Below are positions 1-5,112 of a stretch of DNA of 12,761 bases, piece after piece (positions within the stretch are counted from its first letter, which is position 1; every line of letters starts with the position of its first letter). The DNA is taken from positions 1-12,761 of the forward strand of contig JACTVT010000058.1 in NCBI GenBank assembly GCA_014465955.1. Reading direction: 5' to 3'. Origin of the DNA: Eubacterium sp. Its GTDB lineage: Bacteria > Bacillota > Clostridia > Oscillospirales > Acutalibacteraceae. A program made the position numbers and the translations under genes. The notes beneath the pieces were generated by a model. That model searched no databases and had not been told where the DNA came from. It was given only the letters and a program-made list of their open reading frames with translations.

Positions 1-57
1 TTTGTCCTTGGAGAGGGACTCTAATAACTACTACTTTATTATACGAGGTTAAATTAA

Positions 58-1380
58 ATGGATTCCGTATGGTTAATGTTATTGCTGCAGGTTGTTCTTA
101 TTGCACTGAATGCAGTTTTTGCAAGTGCCGAAATTGCAATAATCAGTATGAACGATAATAAACTTGCTAAAATGGCGCAGGAGGGGAATAAAAAGGCAAT
201 TAAACTTGCGAAGTTAACGAGTAAGCCTGCACGTTTTCTTGCCACGATTCAGGTTGCTATAACACTTTCGGGTTTTCTGGGCAGTGCGTTCGCTGCTGAT
301 AATTTCTCAGATAAATTAGTAGCCCTTATAATGAAAACAGGTATAAATATTCCAGAAAAAACGCTCGATTCAATAGTAGTAATTTTAATCACATTGATTT
401 TGTCCTATTTTACGCTTGTTTTCGGCGAACTTGTTCCAAAGCGTGTTGCCATGCGTAAGGCAGAAAGTCTTGCACTTGGTATGGCATCTATGATTACTTT
501 TATTTCAAAAGTTTTTGCGCCGCTCGTTTCTCTGCTTACTGCTTCAACAAACCTTGTTTTAAGGTTAATGAGAATAGACCCTGATGCCGCAGATGATGAC
601 GTAAGTGAAGAGGACATCAGAATGATGGTTGATGCCGGCAGTGAAAAAGGCGCAATCGACAGCACTGAAAAAGAGTTTATTCAGAATGTGTTTGAATTTG
701 ATGACCTTGCAGTTGAAGAAATTGCAGTTCACAGAACAGAGGTTTCGCTTCTCTGGATGGAGGAATCCGTTGAGGAGTGGAATAAGACTATCAACGGCAG
801 CCGTCATACAATGTATCCTGTCTGCGATGAAACGGTTGATAATATTGTCGGTATTCTGAATGCGAAAGATTATTTCCGCCTTTCAGATAAGAGCAAAGAT
901 AACATTTTGAAAAACGCTGTTACGCCTGCTTATTTTGTGCCTGAAAGTATTAAAGCCGATGTGCTTTTCAAAAATATGAAGGATAGCAGAAATACTTTTG
1001 CAGTTGTTCTTGATGAGCACGGCGGTACAACGGGCATTATTACAATGAGTGATTTGCTTGAGCAACTTGTCGGTGATTTTGATGCAGACAGACCTGAAAA
1101 AACCGAGCCTGCTATTCAGAGCCTTGATTCCAAAACTTGGAAAATTCTTGGCACTGCTGAACTTGATGATATTGAGCGTGAACTTGGTGTGTCATTCGGC
1201 GATAATGAAAATAATACCTTCAGCGGTTTGATTTTTGATACGCTCGGTGCAGTTGCAGACGACGGCAGTTCCTTTGAATTGAACGCGTATAATCTTATCA
1301 TCAAGGTTACGGGCGTTACCGACCATCAGGTGGATTCGGCAGTTGTTTGCTTAGATTTACCGCTTGATAAAGAAGATTAA
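58..1380 (+). CDS. CNNM/CorC (HlyC) family membrane protein with CBS pair
   Basis: A 440-residue integral membrane protein of the CNNM/CorC family, whose members are linked to magnesium or other cation efflux and homeostasis. Older annotations call them hemolysins, which is misleading. An N-terminal DUF21 membrane domain spans about residues 5-195, with hydrophobic segments near 5-30, 60-80, 105-125 and 140-165 and the family motif FGELVPKR at 122-129. A CBS-domain pair, the usual adenine-nucleotide regulatory module, covers about 215-345 (EHGGTTGIITMSDLLEQLVGD at its end). A CorC_HlyC domain follows at about 355-435. The length is normal for the family. The start is supported by GAGG at 45-48, nine bases before the ATG. 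The gene stands alone here, ends in a terminator, and its promoter lies left of the window. The family call is secure; the transported ion cannot be read from sequence. Confidence 0.93.
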   Translation: MDSVWLMLLLQVVLIALNAVFASAEIAIISMNDNKLAKMAQEGNKKAIKLAKLTSKPARFLATIQVAITLSGFLGSAFAADNFSDKLVALIMKTGINIPEKTLDSIVVILITLILSYFTLVFGELVPKRVAMRKAESLALGMASMITFISKVFAPLVSLLTASTNLVLRLMRIDPDAADDDVSEEDIRMMVDAGSEKGAIDSTEKEFIQNVFEFDDLAVEEIAVHRTEVSLLWMEESVEEWNKTINGSRHTMYPVCDETVDNIVGILNAKDYFRLSDKSKDNILKNAVTPAYFVPESIKADVLFKNMKDSRNTFAVVLDEHGGTTGIITMSDLLEQLVGDFDADRPEKTEPAIQSLDSKTWKILGTAELDDIERELGVSFGDNENNTFSGLIFDTLGAVADDGSSFELNAYNLIIKVTGVTDHQVDSAVVCLDLPLDKED

Positions 1381-1384
1381 TGTT

Positions 1385-1411
1385 GTAGGGGAGGGTCTCT
1401 GTGCCCTCCCG
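1385..1411 (+). repeat. TAGGGG palindromic repeat, copy 1 (AGAG-type)
   Basis: First copy of a roughly 27-base dispersed element: it opens GTAGGGGAGGG and closes CCCTCCCG, with the stretch TCTCTGTG as loop. The 7-bp stem is 1389-1395 with 1404-1410. It closely matches copies at 2160-2186 and 3806-3832. Here it is followed by six T residues and so doubles as the terminator of the preceding gene. Confidence 0.85.
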
Positions 1412-1417
1412 TTTTTT
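1389..1417 (+). terminator. Repeat-derived intrinsic terminator after the CNNM gene
   Basis: GGGAGGG (1389-1395) pairs perfectly with CCCTCCC (1404-1410) around an 8-base loop and runs into G then TTTTTT (1412-1417). It starts nine bases after the stop codon at 1380, as expected for an intrinsic terminator built from the dispersed repeat. Confidence 0.85.
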
Positions 1418-1427
1418 ATAAAAACTA

Positions 1428-1456
1428 TTGACTTATTTGTTTTTGTATGTTATCTT
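1428..1456 (+). promoter_or_regulatory. Sigma-A type promoter of the attenuator/GNAT unit
   Basis: TTGACT (1428-1433) and TATCTT (1451-1456) are separated by exactly 17 bases. The predicted start of transcription is near 1463, just before the leader ORF's ribosome binding site. Confidence 0.75.
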
Positions 1457-1478
1457 GAAAAAAACGAGGTATATTATT

Positions 1479-1571
1479 ATGATTAATTTAGTTTCAAATT
1501 TTTATATGCACTCTCAGCCTATGTATTTTACATGGGTTTGTTCGTCGTGCATATATCGGGATTTGAATTAA
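1479..1571 (+). CDS. 30-residue leader peptide of an attenuator
   Basis: A short ORF of 30 codons with its own ribosome binding site (GAGG at 1466-1469, nine bases before ATG). It begins MINLVSNFY, continues MHSQPMYFTWVCSSC and ends IYRDLN. It sits between a promoter and a conditional terminator. Codons 9-11 (Tyr-Met-His) form the 5' arm of a 9-bp helix with 1547-1555, and codons 21-24 encode the bases that can pair with the terminator's 5' arm. This is the geometry of ribosome-mediated attenuation leaders. There is no run of one amino acid's codons, so amino-acid starvation control is less likely than drug- or nascent-peptide-induced stalling. I do not recognise the peptide as a described leader. 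The role is inference from position and RNA folding. Confidence 0.72.
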   Translation: MINLVSNFYMHSQPMYFTWVCSSCIYRDLN

Positions 1572-1640
1572 AATAATCATATTTATTCAAATTACTTTAA
1601 GCACTGACGAACGTAATCGTTTGTCAGTGCTTTTTCTTTT
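1503..1640 (+). promoter_or_regulatory. Alternative-folding transcription attenuator
   Basis: Three mutually exclusive pairings can be read directly. Arm 1:2 is TATATGCAC (1503-1511) with GTGCATATA (1547-1555), 9 bp, enclosing a small ATGTA/TACAT hairpin (1521-1533). Arm 2:3 is GTTCGTCGTGC (1540-1550) with GCACTGACGAAC (1601-1612), 11 bp with a one-base bulge, enclosing an ATTTGAAT/ATTCAAAT hairpin (1561-1568/1585-1592). Arm 3:4 is the terminator. Arm 1 lies inside the leader ORF. A ribosome stalled near codons 7-13 would therefore free arm 2 and block the terminator. With no translation arm 1:2 should form, and with completed translation arm 2 should be masked; both favour termination. Confidence 0.75.
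1599..1640 (+). terminator. Conditional terminator upstream of the GNAT gene
   Basis: AAGCACTGACGAACG (1599-1613) pairs with CGTTTGTCAGTGCTT (1618-1632): 15 bp with one G-U pair and a TAAT loop, followed by TTTCTTTT. The stop codon of the leader ORF lies 28 bases upstream and the GNAT ribosome binding site directly downstream at 1642-1647, so it must be read through for GNAT expression. Confidence 0.88.
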
Positions 1641-1654
1641 CAGGAGGTTATGCT

Positions 1655-2119
1655 ATGGATATTGAATTGAAGAAAATTGAGCAAGATGAAATAGTTAAAG
1701 CGTTTTTTATGCAGAAAAAAGGTTTTTTGCCTACTTACTTAAAGTATTTTGATAAAATTAATCCGATATTCAAATCGTATTCAGCCTTTAAGAAAAAGTT
1801 TGTAAATGAAAATATTATTTGGTATTTTATCATTTATAACGGCATTAAGATAGGCGAAATAGAAATTGAATTTAAACAAGATTTCGTTCATATATCTGAT
1901 TTCTTTATTTTATCAGAGTATCAGAATAAAGGTGCAGGTCAGCAGGTTTTGCAGTGTATTCATAATATGTTCAGCGATTATAAACATTGGCATTTGATGA
2001 CTATAAAACAGGAAAAACGATATTGTCATTTGTACGAAAAATTCGGATATATGAAAACAAATCTTGAAATACCTATTAATAAACGAATGACAATAATTGA
2101 ATATGAAAGAAAACTTTAG
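1655..2119 (+). CDS. GNAT family N-acetyltransferase under attenuator control
   Basis: A 154-residue single-domain GNAT enzyme expected to transfer the acetyl group of acetyl-CoA to an amine. Motif A carries the pyrophosphate-binding signature QNKGAG at 90-95, preceded by the strand HISDFFILSEY. KHWHLMTIKQEKR (110-122) and YEKFGY (127-132) match the typical motif B and C-terminal region. The start is fixed by AGGAGG at 1642-1647, seven bases before ATG; another ATG at 1650 is out of frame. The gene follows a leader ORF and conditional terminator, so expression probably rises when ribosomes stall. That makes a ribosome-targeting antibiotic, or a component of translation, a reasonable substrate guess, but no known resistance enzyme was recognised. 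Its TAG stop lies inside a TAGGGG repeat, so the last residues may differ from those of relatives. Confidence 0.85.
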   Translation: MDIELKKIEQDEIVKAFFMQKKGFLPTYLKYFDKINPIFKSYSAFKKKFVNENIIWYFIIYNGIKIGEIEIEFKQDFVHISDFFILSEYQNKGAGQQVLQCIHNMFSDYKHWHLMTIKQEKRYCHLYEKFGYMKTNLEIPINKRMTIIEYERKL

Positions 2120-2146
2120 GGGTCGATGCCTTTATCGATTCCTAAA
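2115..2146 (+). repeat. TAGGGG palindromic repeat, copy 2 (TCGAT-type)
   Basis: TTTAGGGGTCGAT (2115-2127) pairs with ATCGATTCCTAAA (2134-2146): 13 bp with two G-U pairs and the loop GCCTTT. It overlaps the end of the GNAT gene, and its TAG is the stop codon. No T-run follows, so it is a weak terminator at best. Confidence 0.7.
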
Positions 2147-2159
2147 TAAAAATACTAAT

Positions 2160-2186
2160 GTAGGGGAGAGCCTCCGTGCTTTTCCG
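2160..2186 (+). repeat. TAGGGG palindromic repeat, copy 3 (AGAG-type)
   Basis: Opens GTAGGGGAGAGCC and closes GTGCTTTTCCG. The 7-bp stem 2164-2170/2179-2185 contains two G-U pairs. It is near-identical to copy 3806-3832 except for C-to-T changes in the 3' arm, which keep pairing as wobbles. It lies ten bases before the methyltransferase ribosome binding site. Confidence 0.8.
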
Positions 2187-2207
2187 TCAAATAAGAAAGG
2201 AGAACTT

Positions 2208-2984
2208 ATGAAAGACTATATTAAAAATTATTATGAAAATTATAATGAGGACCGTAGGCTGACATCAAAAAGTCATATGCCTGAATATTTAACAACAATG
2301 AGATATATTGAAAAATACTTAACGCCGAATTCAAAAATTCTTGAAATCGGTGCAGGTACAGGCAGATATTCGGTTTCACTTGCCGATATGGGTTATTCTG
2401 TTGATGCGGTGGAATTAGTGGCGCACAATATCGAAATTTTGAAGAGTAAAATCAAACCTACGCATAACATCAGAGTATATGAGGGCAACGCCTGCGATTT
2501 AAGTTTTATTGACAGTAATGCATATGATATTGTTCTGTTGCTTGGCCCTATGTATCATCTGTATAACGATGAAGATAAGCACAAGGCTATCAGTGAGGCG
2601 ATACGTGTTGCCAGAACGGGTGGGGTAATTTATTCGGCATATGTTAATAACGATACCGTAATGTATAAAATGTTTTATACAAAGAAAATTCTGAAACAAC
2701 TTGACAGAGAATTGATTGATGAAAATTATCACGCATATTCAAGTCCTGATATGGTTTTTGAACTGTACAGAAAGTCTGATATTGATAATTTGATGAATGA
2801 CTTTAAAGTTGAAAGACTTCATTTTGTGGGTGTTGATATGCTGTCATATCTTTATAATAACAAACTCAACAGACTTAATAAAAGAGAGTTTAATGAGTAT
2901 ATGAAATTCTTATCAACAATATGCGAACGAGAAGATATGGTCGGTCTTTCAATCCATATGCTTGATATATTCAGAAAATTGTAG
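2208..2984 (+). CDS. Class I SAM-dependent methyltransferase
   Basis: A 258-residue Rossmann-fold methyltransferase of the Methyltransf_11/25 type. Motif I, the SAM-binding glycine loop, is ILEIGAGTGRYS at about 44-55; the acidic residue that normally binds the ribose is E69 in VDAVEL; ACDLSF (95-100) is the adenine-side loop; and DIVLLLGPMYHL (107-118) is motif IV. The GPMYHL form is common among small-molecule or unassigned methyltransferases, so the substrate cannot be named. The start at 2208 follows AAAGGAG (2196-2202) closely. The reading frame continues upstream to a TTG at 2097, but that stretch is repeat sequence overlapping the GNAT gene, so I reject it. The TAG stop (2982-2984) is the TAG of a downstream repeat. 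No separate promoter was seen, so read-through from the attenuated GNAT unit is plausible. Confidence 0.86.
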   Translation: MKDYIKNYYENYNEDRRLTSKSHMPEYLTTMRYIEKYLTPNSKILEIGAGTGRYSVSLADMGYSVDAVELVAHNIEILKSKIKPTHNIRVYEGNACDLSFIDSNAYDIVLLLGPMYHLYNDEDKHKAISEAIRVARTGGVIYSAYVNNDTVMYKMFYTKKILKQLDRELIDENYHAYSSPDMVFELYRKSDIDNLMNDFKVERLHFVGVDMLSYLYNNKLNRLNKREFNEYMKFLSTICEREDMVGLSIHMLDIFRKL

Positions 2985-3007
2985 GGGTCGGCGTACCTGA
3001 TATATCG
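2981..3007 (+). repeat. TAGGGG repeat, copy 4 (TCGGCG-type, decayed 3' arm)
   Basis: Opens GTAGGGGTCGGCG like the copy at 3721, but the right half (TACCTGATATATCG) no longer pairs with it well. The TAG at 2982-2984 is the stop codon of the methyltransferase gene. Confidence 0.65.
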
Positions 3008-3016
3008 AAAATTAAC

Positions 3017-3040
3017 GGGACGATGTGGGCATCGTCCCCC
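3017..3040 (+). repeat. Palindrome GGGACGATG...CATCGTCCC within the repeat cluster
   Basis: GGGACGATG (3017-3025) pairs perfectly with CATCGTCCC (3030-3038) across the loop TGGG. It has the same architecture as the TAGGGG repeats with a different stem sequence, and lies between copies 4 and 5. No T-run follows. Confidence 0.7.
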
Positions 3041-3062
3041 ACGGAATATTCATGATATACTT

Positions 3063-3088
3063 GTAGGGGCGGATATCATCCGCCCATT
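3063..3088 (+). repeat. TAGGGG palindromic repeat, copy 5 (CGGAT-type)
   Basis: GTAGGGGCGGAT is followed by a short loop and ATCCGCCC; the stem 3067-3074/3078-3085 is 8 perfect base pairs. The arms differ from the AGAG-type and TCGGCG-type copies but remain complementary. Confidence 0.8.
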
Positions 3089-3114
3089 GTGGGGGAGTGT
3101 ATTCTTACCTTCCC
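3089..3114 (+). repeat. TAGGGG-type repeat, copy 6 (degenerate)
   Basis: GTGGGGGAGTGTATTC followed by TTACCTTCCC aligns with the AGAG-type copies over its whole length with several substitutions. It abuts copy 5 and ends seven bases before the ribosome binding site of the next gene. Confidence 0.55.
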
Positions 3115-3138
3115 ATAAAACTGAAAGGAGTAACACAA

Positions 3139-3678
3139 ATGATTAACGTAATATGGCATAAAGAGCCTGTAATTGAAACAGACAGATTGATTTTAAGACC
3201 TTTAACTGTGGCAGATGCTAAAGCAGTTCTAAAATGGGCAGGGGACAGCCGTGTAAGCAAATATATGGCATATACAGGGTATGACGATATAAATATTGCG
3301 ATTGAATGGCTGAGTTCTTTGGCAGACGAAAAGAAAGAATGGAACTGGGGTTTTGTACTTAAAGAAAACGGAAAATTGATAGGAAGCGGTTCAATAGGTG
3401 AAGATAAATTTATGGCAGGCTATTGGGGAATAGGCTATAATATAATATACGACTGTTGGAATAAAGGCTATACAACCGAGGCAATGAAAGCAATTATTTC
3501 TTTTTCTCATAATGAACTCGGTGTTGATAAAATATGTTCCAATCACGCAGTAGATAATCCTGCTTCGGGCAGAGTTATGGAAAAATGCGGTCTTACATTT
3601 GACCATTTCGGCGAATATTCAAAAATCGACGGCAGTCAAACCTTCAAATGCAAATTTTATAAAATGAAATTATTATAG
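3139..3678 (+). CDS. RimJ/RimL-type GNAT N-acetyltransferase
   Basis: A 179-residue acetyltransferase of the Acetyltransf_3 (RimJ/RimL) branch of GNAT. It opens with the family's ETDRLILRPLT (13-23). Motif A is YWGIGYNIIYDCWNKGYTTE (95-114), with WNKGYT in the acetyl-CoA pyrophosphate-loop position. HAVDNPASGRVMEKCGL (136-152) is the characteristic NxxSxxvmeKcGF-like block. Relatives acetylate ribosomal protein N-termini, aminoglycosides or small amines; which applies here is unknown. The start at 3139 follows GAAAGGAG (3123-3130) by eight bases. A GTG at 3097 in frame is rejected because it lies inside a repeat and lacks a ribosome binding site. This is the second GNAT within 2 kb, but the two belong to different branches and are not a recent duplication. 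Confidence 0.88.
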   Translation: MINVIWHKEPVIETDRLILRPLTVADAKAVLKWAGDSRVSKYMAYTGYDDINIAIEWLSSLADEKKEWNWGFVLKENGKLIGSGSIGEDKFMAGYWGIGYNIIYDCWNKGYTTEAMKAIISFSHNELGVDKICSNHAVDNPASGRVMEKCGLTFDHFGEYSKIDGSQTFKCKFYKMKLL

Positions 3679-3720
3679 CGACATATGCATTAATATTTAT
3701 TAATTTAGAATAATGACCCT

Positions 3721-3747
3721 GTAGGGGTCGGCGTCCTCGACGACCCG
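3721..3747 (+). repeat. TAGGGG palindromic repeat, copy 7 (TCGGCG-type)
   Basis: Opens GTAGGGGTCGGCGTCC and closes CGACGACCCG. The core stem is GGGTCG (3725-3730) with CGACCC (3741-3746). It is followed by the separate AT palindrome TTAATTTGTAAATTAA (3748-3763). Confidence 0.78.
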
Positions 3748-3768
3748 TTAATTTGTAAATTAATTTTT

Positions 3769-3795
3769 GTACGGGCTGATGCCATCATCATCCCG
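3769..3795 (+). repeat. TAGGGG-type repeat, copy 8 (GTACGGG variant)
   Basis: GTACGGGCTGATGCC followed by ATCATCATCCCG aligns with the repeat frame (GTAnGGG...CCCG, about 27 bases) and keeps complementary inner arms (GATG/CATC). Confidence 0.55.
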
Positions 3796-3805
3796 CAGTA
3801 TTAAA

Positions 3806-3832
3806 GTAGGGGAGAGCCTCTGTGCTCTCCCG
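3806..3832 (+). repeat. TAGGGG palindromic repeat, copy 9 (AGAG-type)
   Basis: GTAGGGGAGAGCC followed by TCTGTGCTCTCCCG; stem GGGAGAG (3810-3816) with CTCTCCC (3825-3831). It ends exactly one base before AAAAGGAG, the ribosome binding site of the downstream gene, so the hairpin sits immediately upstream of the translation start region. Confidence 0.85.
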
Positions 3833-3845
3833 AAAAGGAGAAAAA

Positions 3846-4952
3846 ATGATTAAATTTCCAAATTATGATGAAAGTATATTATCTATTGCATCATCTGTAT
3901 TAAAACATTTTAATGTTAAAGATTGTTTACATTCAACACTTAAAGAATTTGATAGTTTGCTTGATAAAAATTATGAAAATATTATTGTAATGCTGTTTGA
4001 CGGAATGGGGTATTATTCCATACAAAATCACCTTGATGAAAATGATTTTTTGAAAAAACATTTGGTAAAGCCTGTTTCGTCTGTCTTTCCGCCTACAACA
4101 GTTGCGGCAACAACGACTATTGAAAGCGGTTATTCACCTATTGAACATTCGTGGCTTGGTTGGGATTTGTATTTTAAAGAAATCGATGAAAATGTATCTG
4201 TTTTTACAAACACATTTCAGCGAAATGGCGAAAAAGCAGCAGATTATCATATTGCAGGCAGATATGCACCTCACGATAATATTTTTAACCGTATTGAAAA
4301 GGCAAATAAAAAAGTAAAAGCATATTATATTTCCGCCTTTTCAAAGCATAAAATTAATACCCTTGAGGATATTGGTAATACAGTGATAAGCCTTACAGGG
4401 AAAAATGGCAGAAAATATATTTATACTTATTGGGCAGAGCCTGACCATACAATGCATATTTACGGCGTTAATTCCAAAAAAGCAAAATCCGAGATTTTAA
4501 AAATCAATAATTTTGTTGAAAATTTGTGCAGTAAGTTAAATGATTCGTTGGTAGTTGTTACGGCAGATCACGGACTGATTGACAGTAAATCGGTTTATTT
4601 GGAGGATTATCCCAATCTTTGGAATATGTTAAAAAGACCGCCGTCAATAGAGCCGAGAGCATTGAGCCTGTTTGTCAAAGACGGTTTGACAGAGAAATTT
4701 AAATCGGAATTTGAAAATACATTTAAGGATAAATTTATTTTATTAACTAAGCAGGAAGTGTATGACGGGCATATGTTCGGCTATGGCAAACCGCATAATA
4801 AAGCAGATGATTTTATCGGTGATTATATTGCTGCGGCAGTCAGTGATTTGACAATATTTAATTACAAAGAAGAACAATCTTTTGTTGGCGTTCACGCAGG
4901 GCTTGATGAAAAAGAAATGCTTGTGCCGTTTATTGCAGTCAAATGTATATAA
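3846..4952 (+). CDS. Alkaline-phosphatase-superfamily phosphodiesterase / nucleotide pyrophosphatase-like protein
   Basis: A 368-residue member of the type I phosphodiesterase / nucleotide pyrophosphatase group (PF01663-like) of the alkaline phosphatase superfamily, a two-metal enzyme cleaving phosphate ester or related bonds. All expected metal and nucleophile positions are visible: D52 in LFDGMGYY; the nucleophile threonine, most likely T85, in FPPTTVAATT; D200 and H204 in EPDHTMH; D241-H242 in TADHG; and H350 in VGVHAGLDEKEM. No signal peptide or membrane segment is seen, so it is probably cytoplasmic. The start follows AAAAGGAG (3833-3840) by five bases. A GTG at 3822 in the same frame lies in the repeat and is rejected. 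The substrate is unknown. No terminator was recognised before the next promoter. Confidence 0.85.
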   Translation: MIKFPNYDESILSIASSVLKHFNVKDCLHSTLKEFDSLLDKNYENIIVMLFDGMGYYSIQNHLDENDFLKKHLVKPVSSVFPPTTVAATTTIESGYSPIEHSWLGWDLYFKEIDENVSVFTNTFQRNGEKAADYHIAGRYAPHDNIFNRIEKANKKVKAYYISAFSKHKINTLEDIGNTVISLTGKNGRKYIYTYWAEPDHTMHIYGVNSKKAKSEILKINNFVENLCSKLNDSLVVVTADHGLIDSKSVYLEDYPNLWNMLKRPPSIEPRALSLFVKDGLTEKFKSEFENTFKDKFILLTKQEVYDGHMFGYGKPHNKADDFIGDYIAAAVSDLTIFNYKEEQSFVGVHAGLDEKEMLVPFIAVKCI

Positions 4953-4977
4953 AATATGGCTAAAAATCTACTTTTGA

Positions 4978-5007
4978 TTGCTTTTTTACTATGATATAGT
5001 ATATAAT
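4978..5007 (+). promoter_or_regulatory. Probable promoter of the M20 peptidase gene
   Basis: TTGCTT (4978-4983) and a consensus TATAAT (5002-5007) with 18-base spacing. An alternative -35, TTGATT at 4974-4979, would pair with TAGTAT at 4997-5002 (17 bases). The TATAAT hexamer is the best evidence; the -35 choice is uncertain. Confidence 0.55.
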
Positions 5008-5022
5008 GGCATTATAAACTAT

Positions 5023-5112
5023 ATGGTGATTAACTATGAAGTAGGCTATTCATTTTACAATGAAAAAGAAGTTTTGCAGACGATCCGTTCGGCTGAAAAG
5101 GAGAGTAAGTAA
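5023..5112 (+). CDS. Possible 29-residue small ORF overlapping the peptidase start
   Basis: ATG at 5023 opens 29 codons (starting MVINYEVGYSF and ending IRSAEKESK). The TAA at 5110-5112 shares one base with the ATG of the peptidase gene (TAATG), the usual layout of translationally coupled genes. The composition (charged, EKEVLQTIRSAEKE) resembles a real protein helix rather than random sequence. Against it: the ATG is only about nine bases from the likely transcription start and has no ribosome binding site. It could also be the remnant of a larger gene or a chance ORF across the 5' leader. Confidence 0.3.
   Translation: MVINYEVGYSFYNEKEVLQTIRSAEKESK

Noticed and set aside
4..20. GTCC...GGAC mini-hairpin in the leader of the CNNM gene, possible end of a metal-sensing riboswitch
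   Set aside because: Only about 5 bp, and the sequence to the left is cut off by the window. No recognisable M-box or manganese riboswitch core is present.
2097..2207. Upstream TTG start extending the methyltransferase by 37 residues
   Set aside because: The extension is made of repeat sequence and overlaps the GNAT gene; a strong ribosome binding site serves the ATG at 2208 and SAM motif spacing fits that start.
3097..3138. Upstream GTG start for the second GNAT
   Set aside because: It lies inside a repeat without a ribosome binding site; GAAAGGAG precedes the ATG at 3139 and the family N-terminus fits there.
3748..3763. TTAATTTGTAAATTAA palindrome as an operator
   Set aside because: AT-rich palindromes arise easily by chance here, and no promoter is positioned around it.
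1385..3832. CRISPR array
   Set aside because: The repeats are irregularly spaced, differ in their arms and are separated by whole genes; there are no uniform spacers and no cas genes.
3822..3845. Upstream GTG start for the phosphodiesterase
   Set aside because: It falls within the repeat hairpin; the AAAAGGAG that follows the repeat points to the ATG at 3846.
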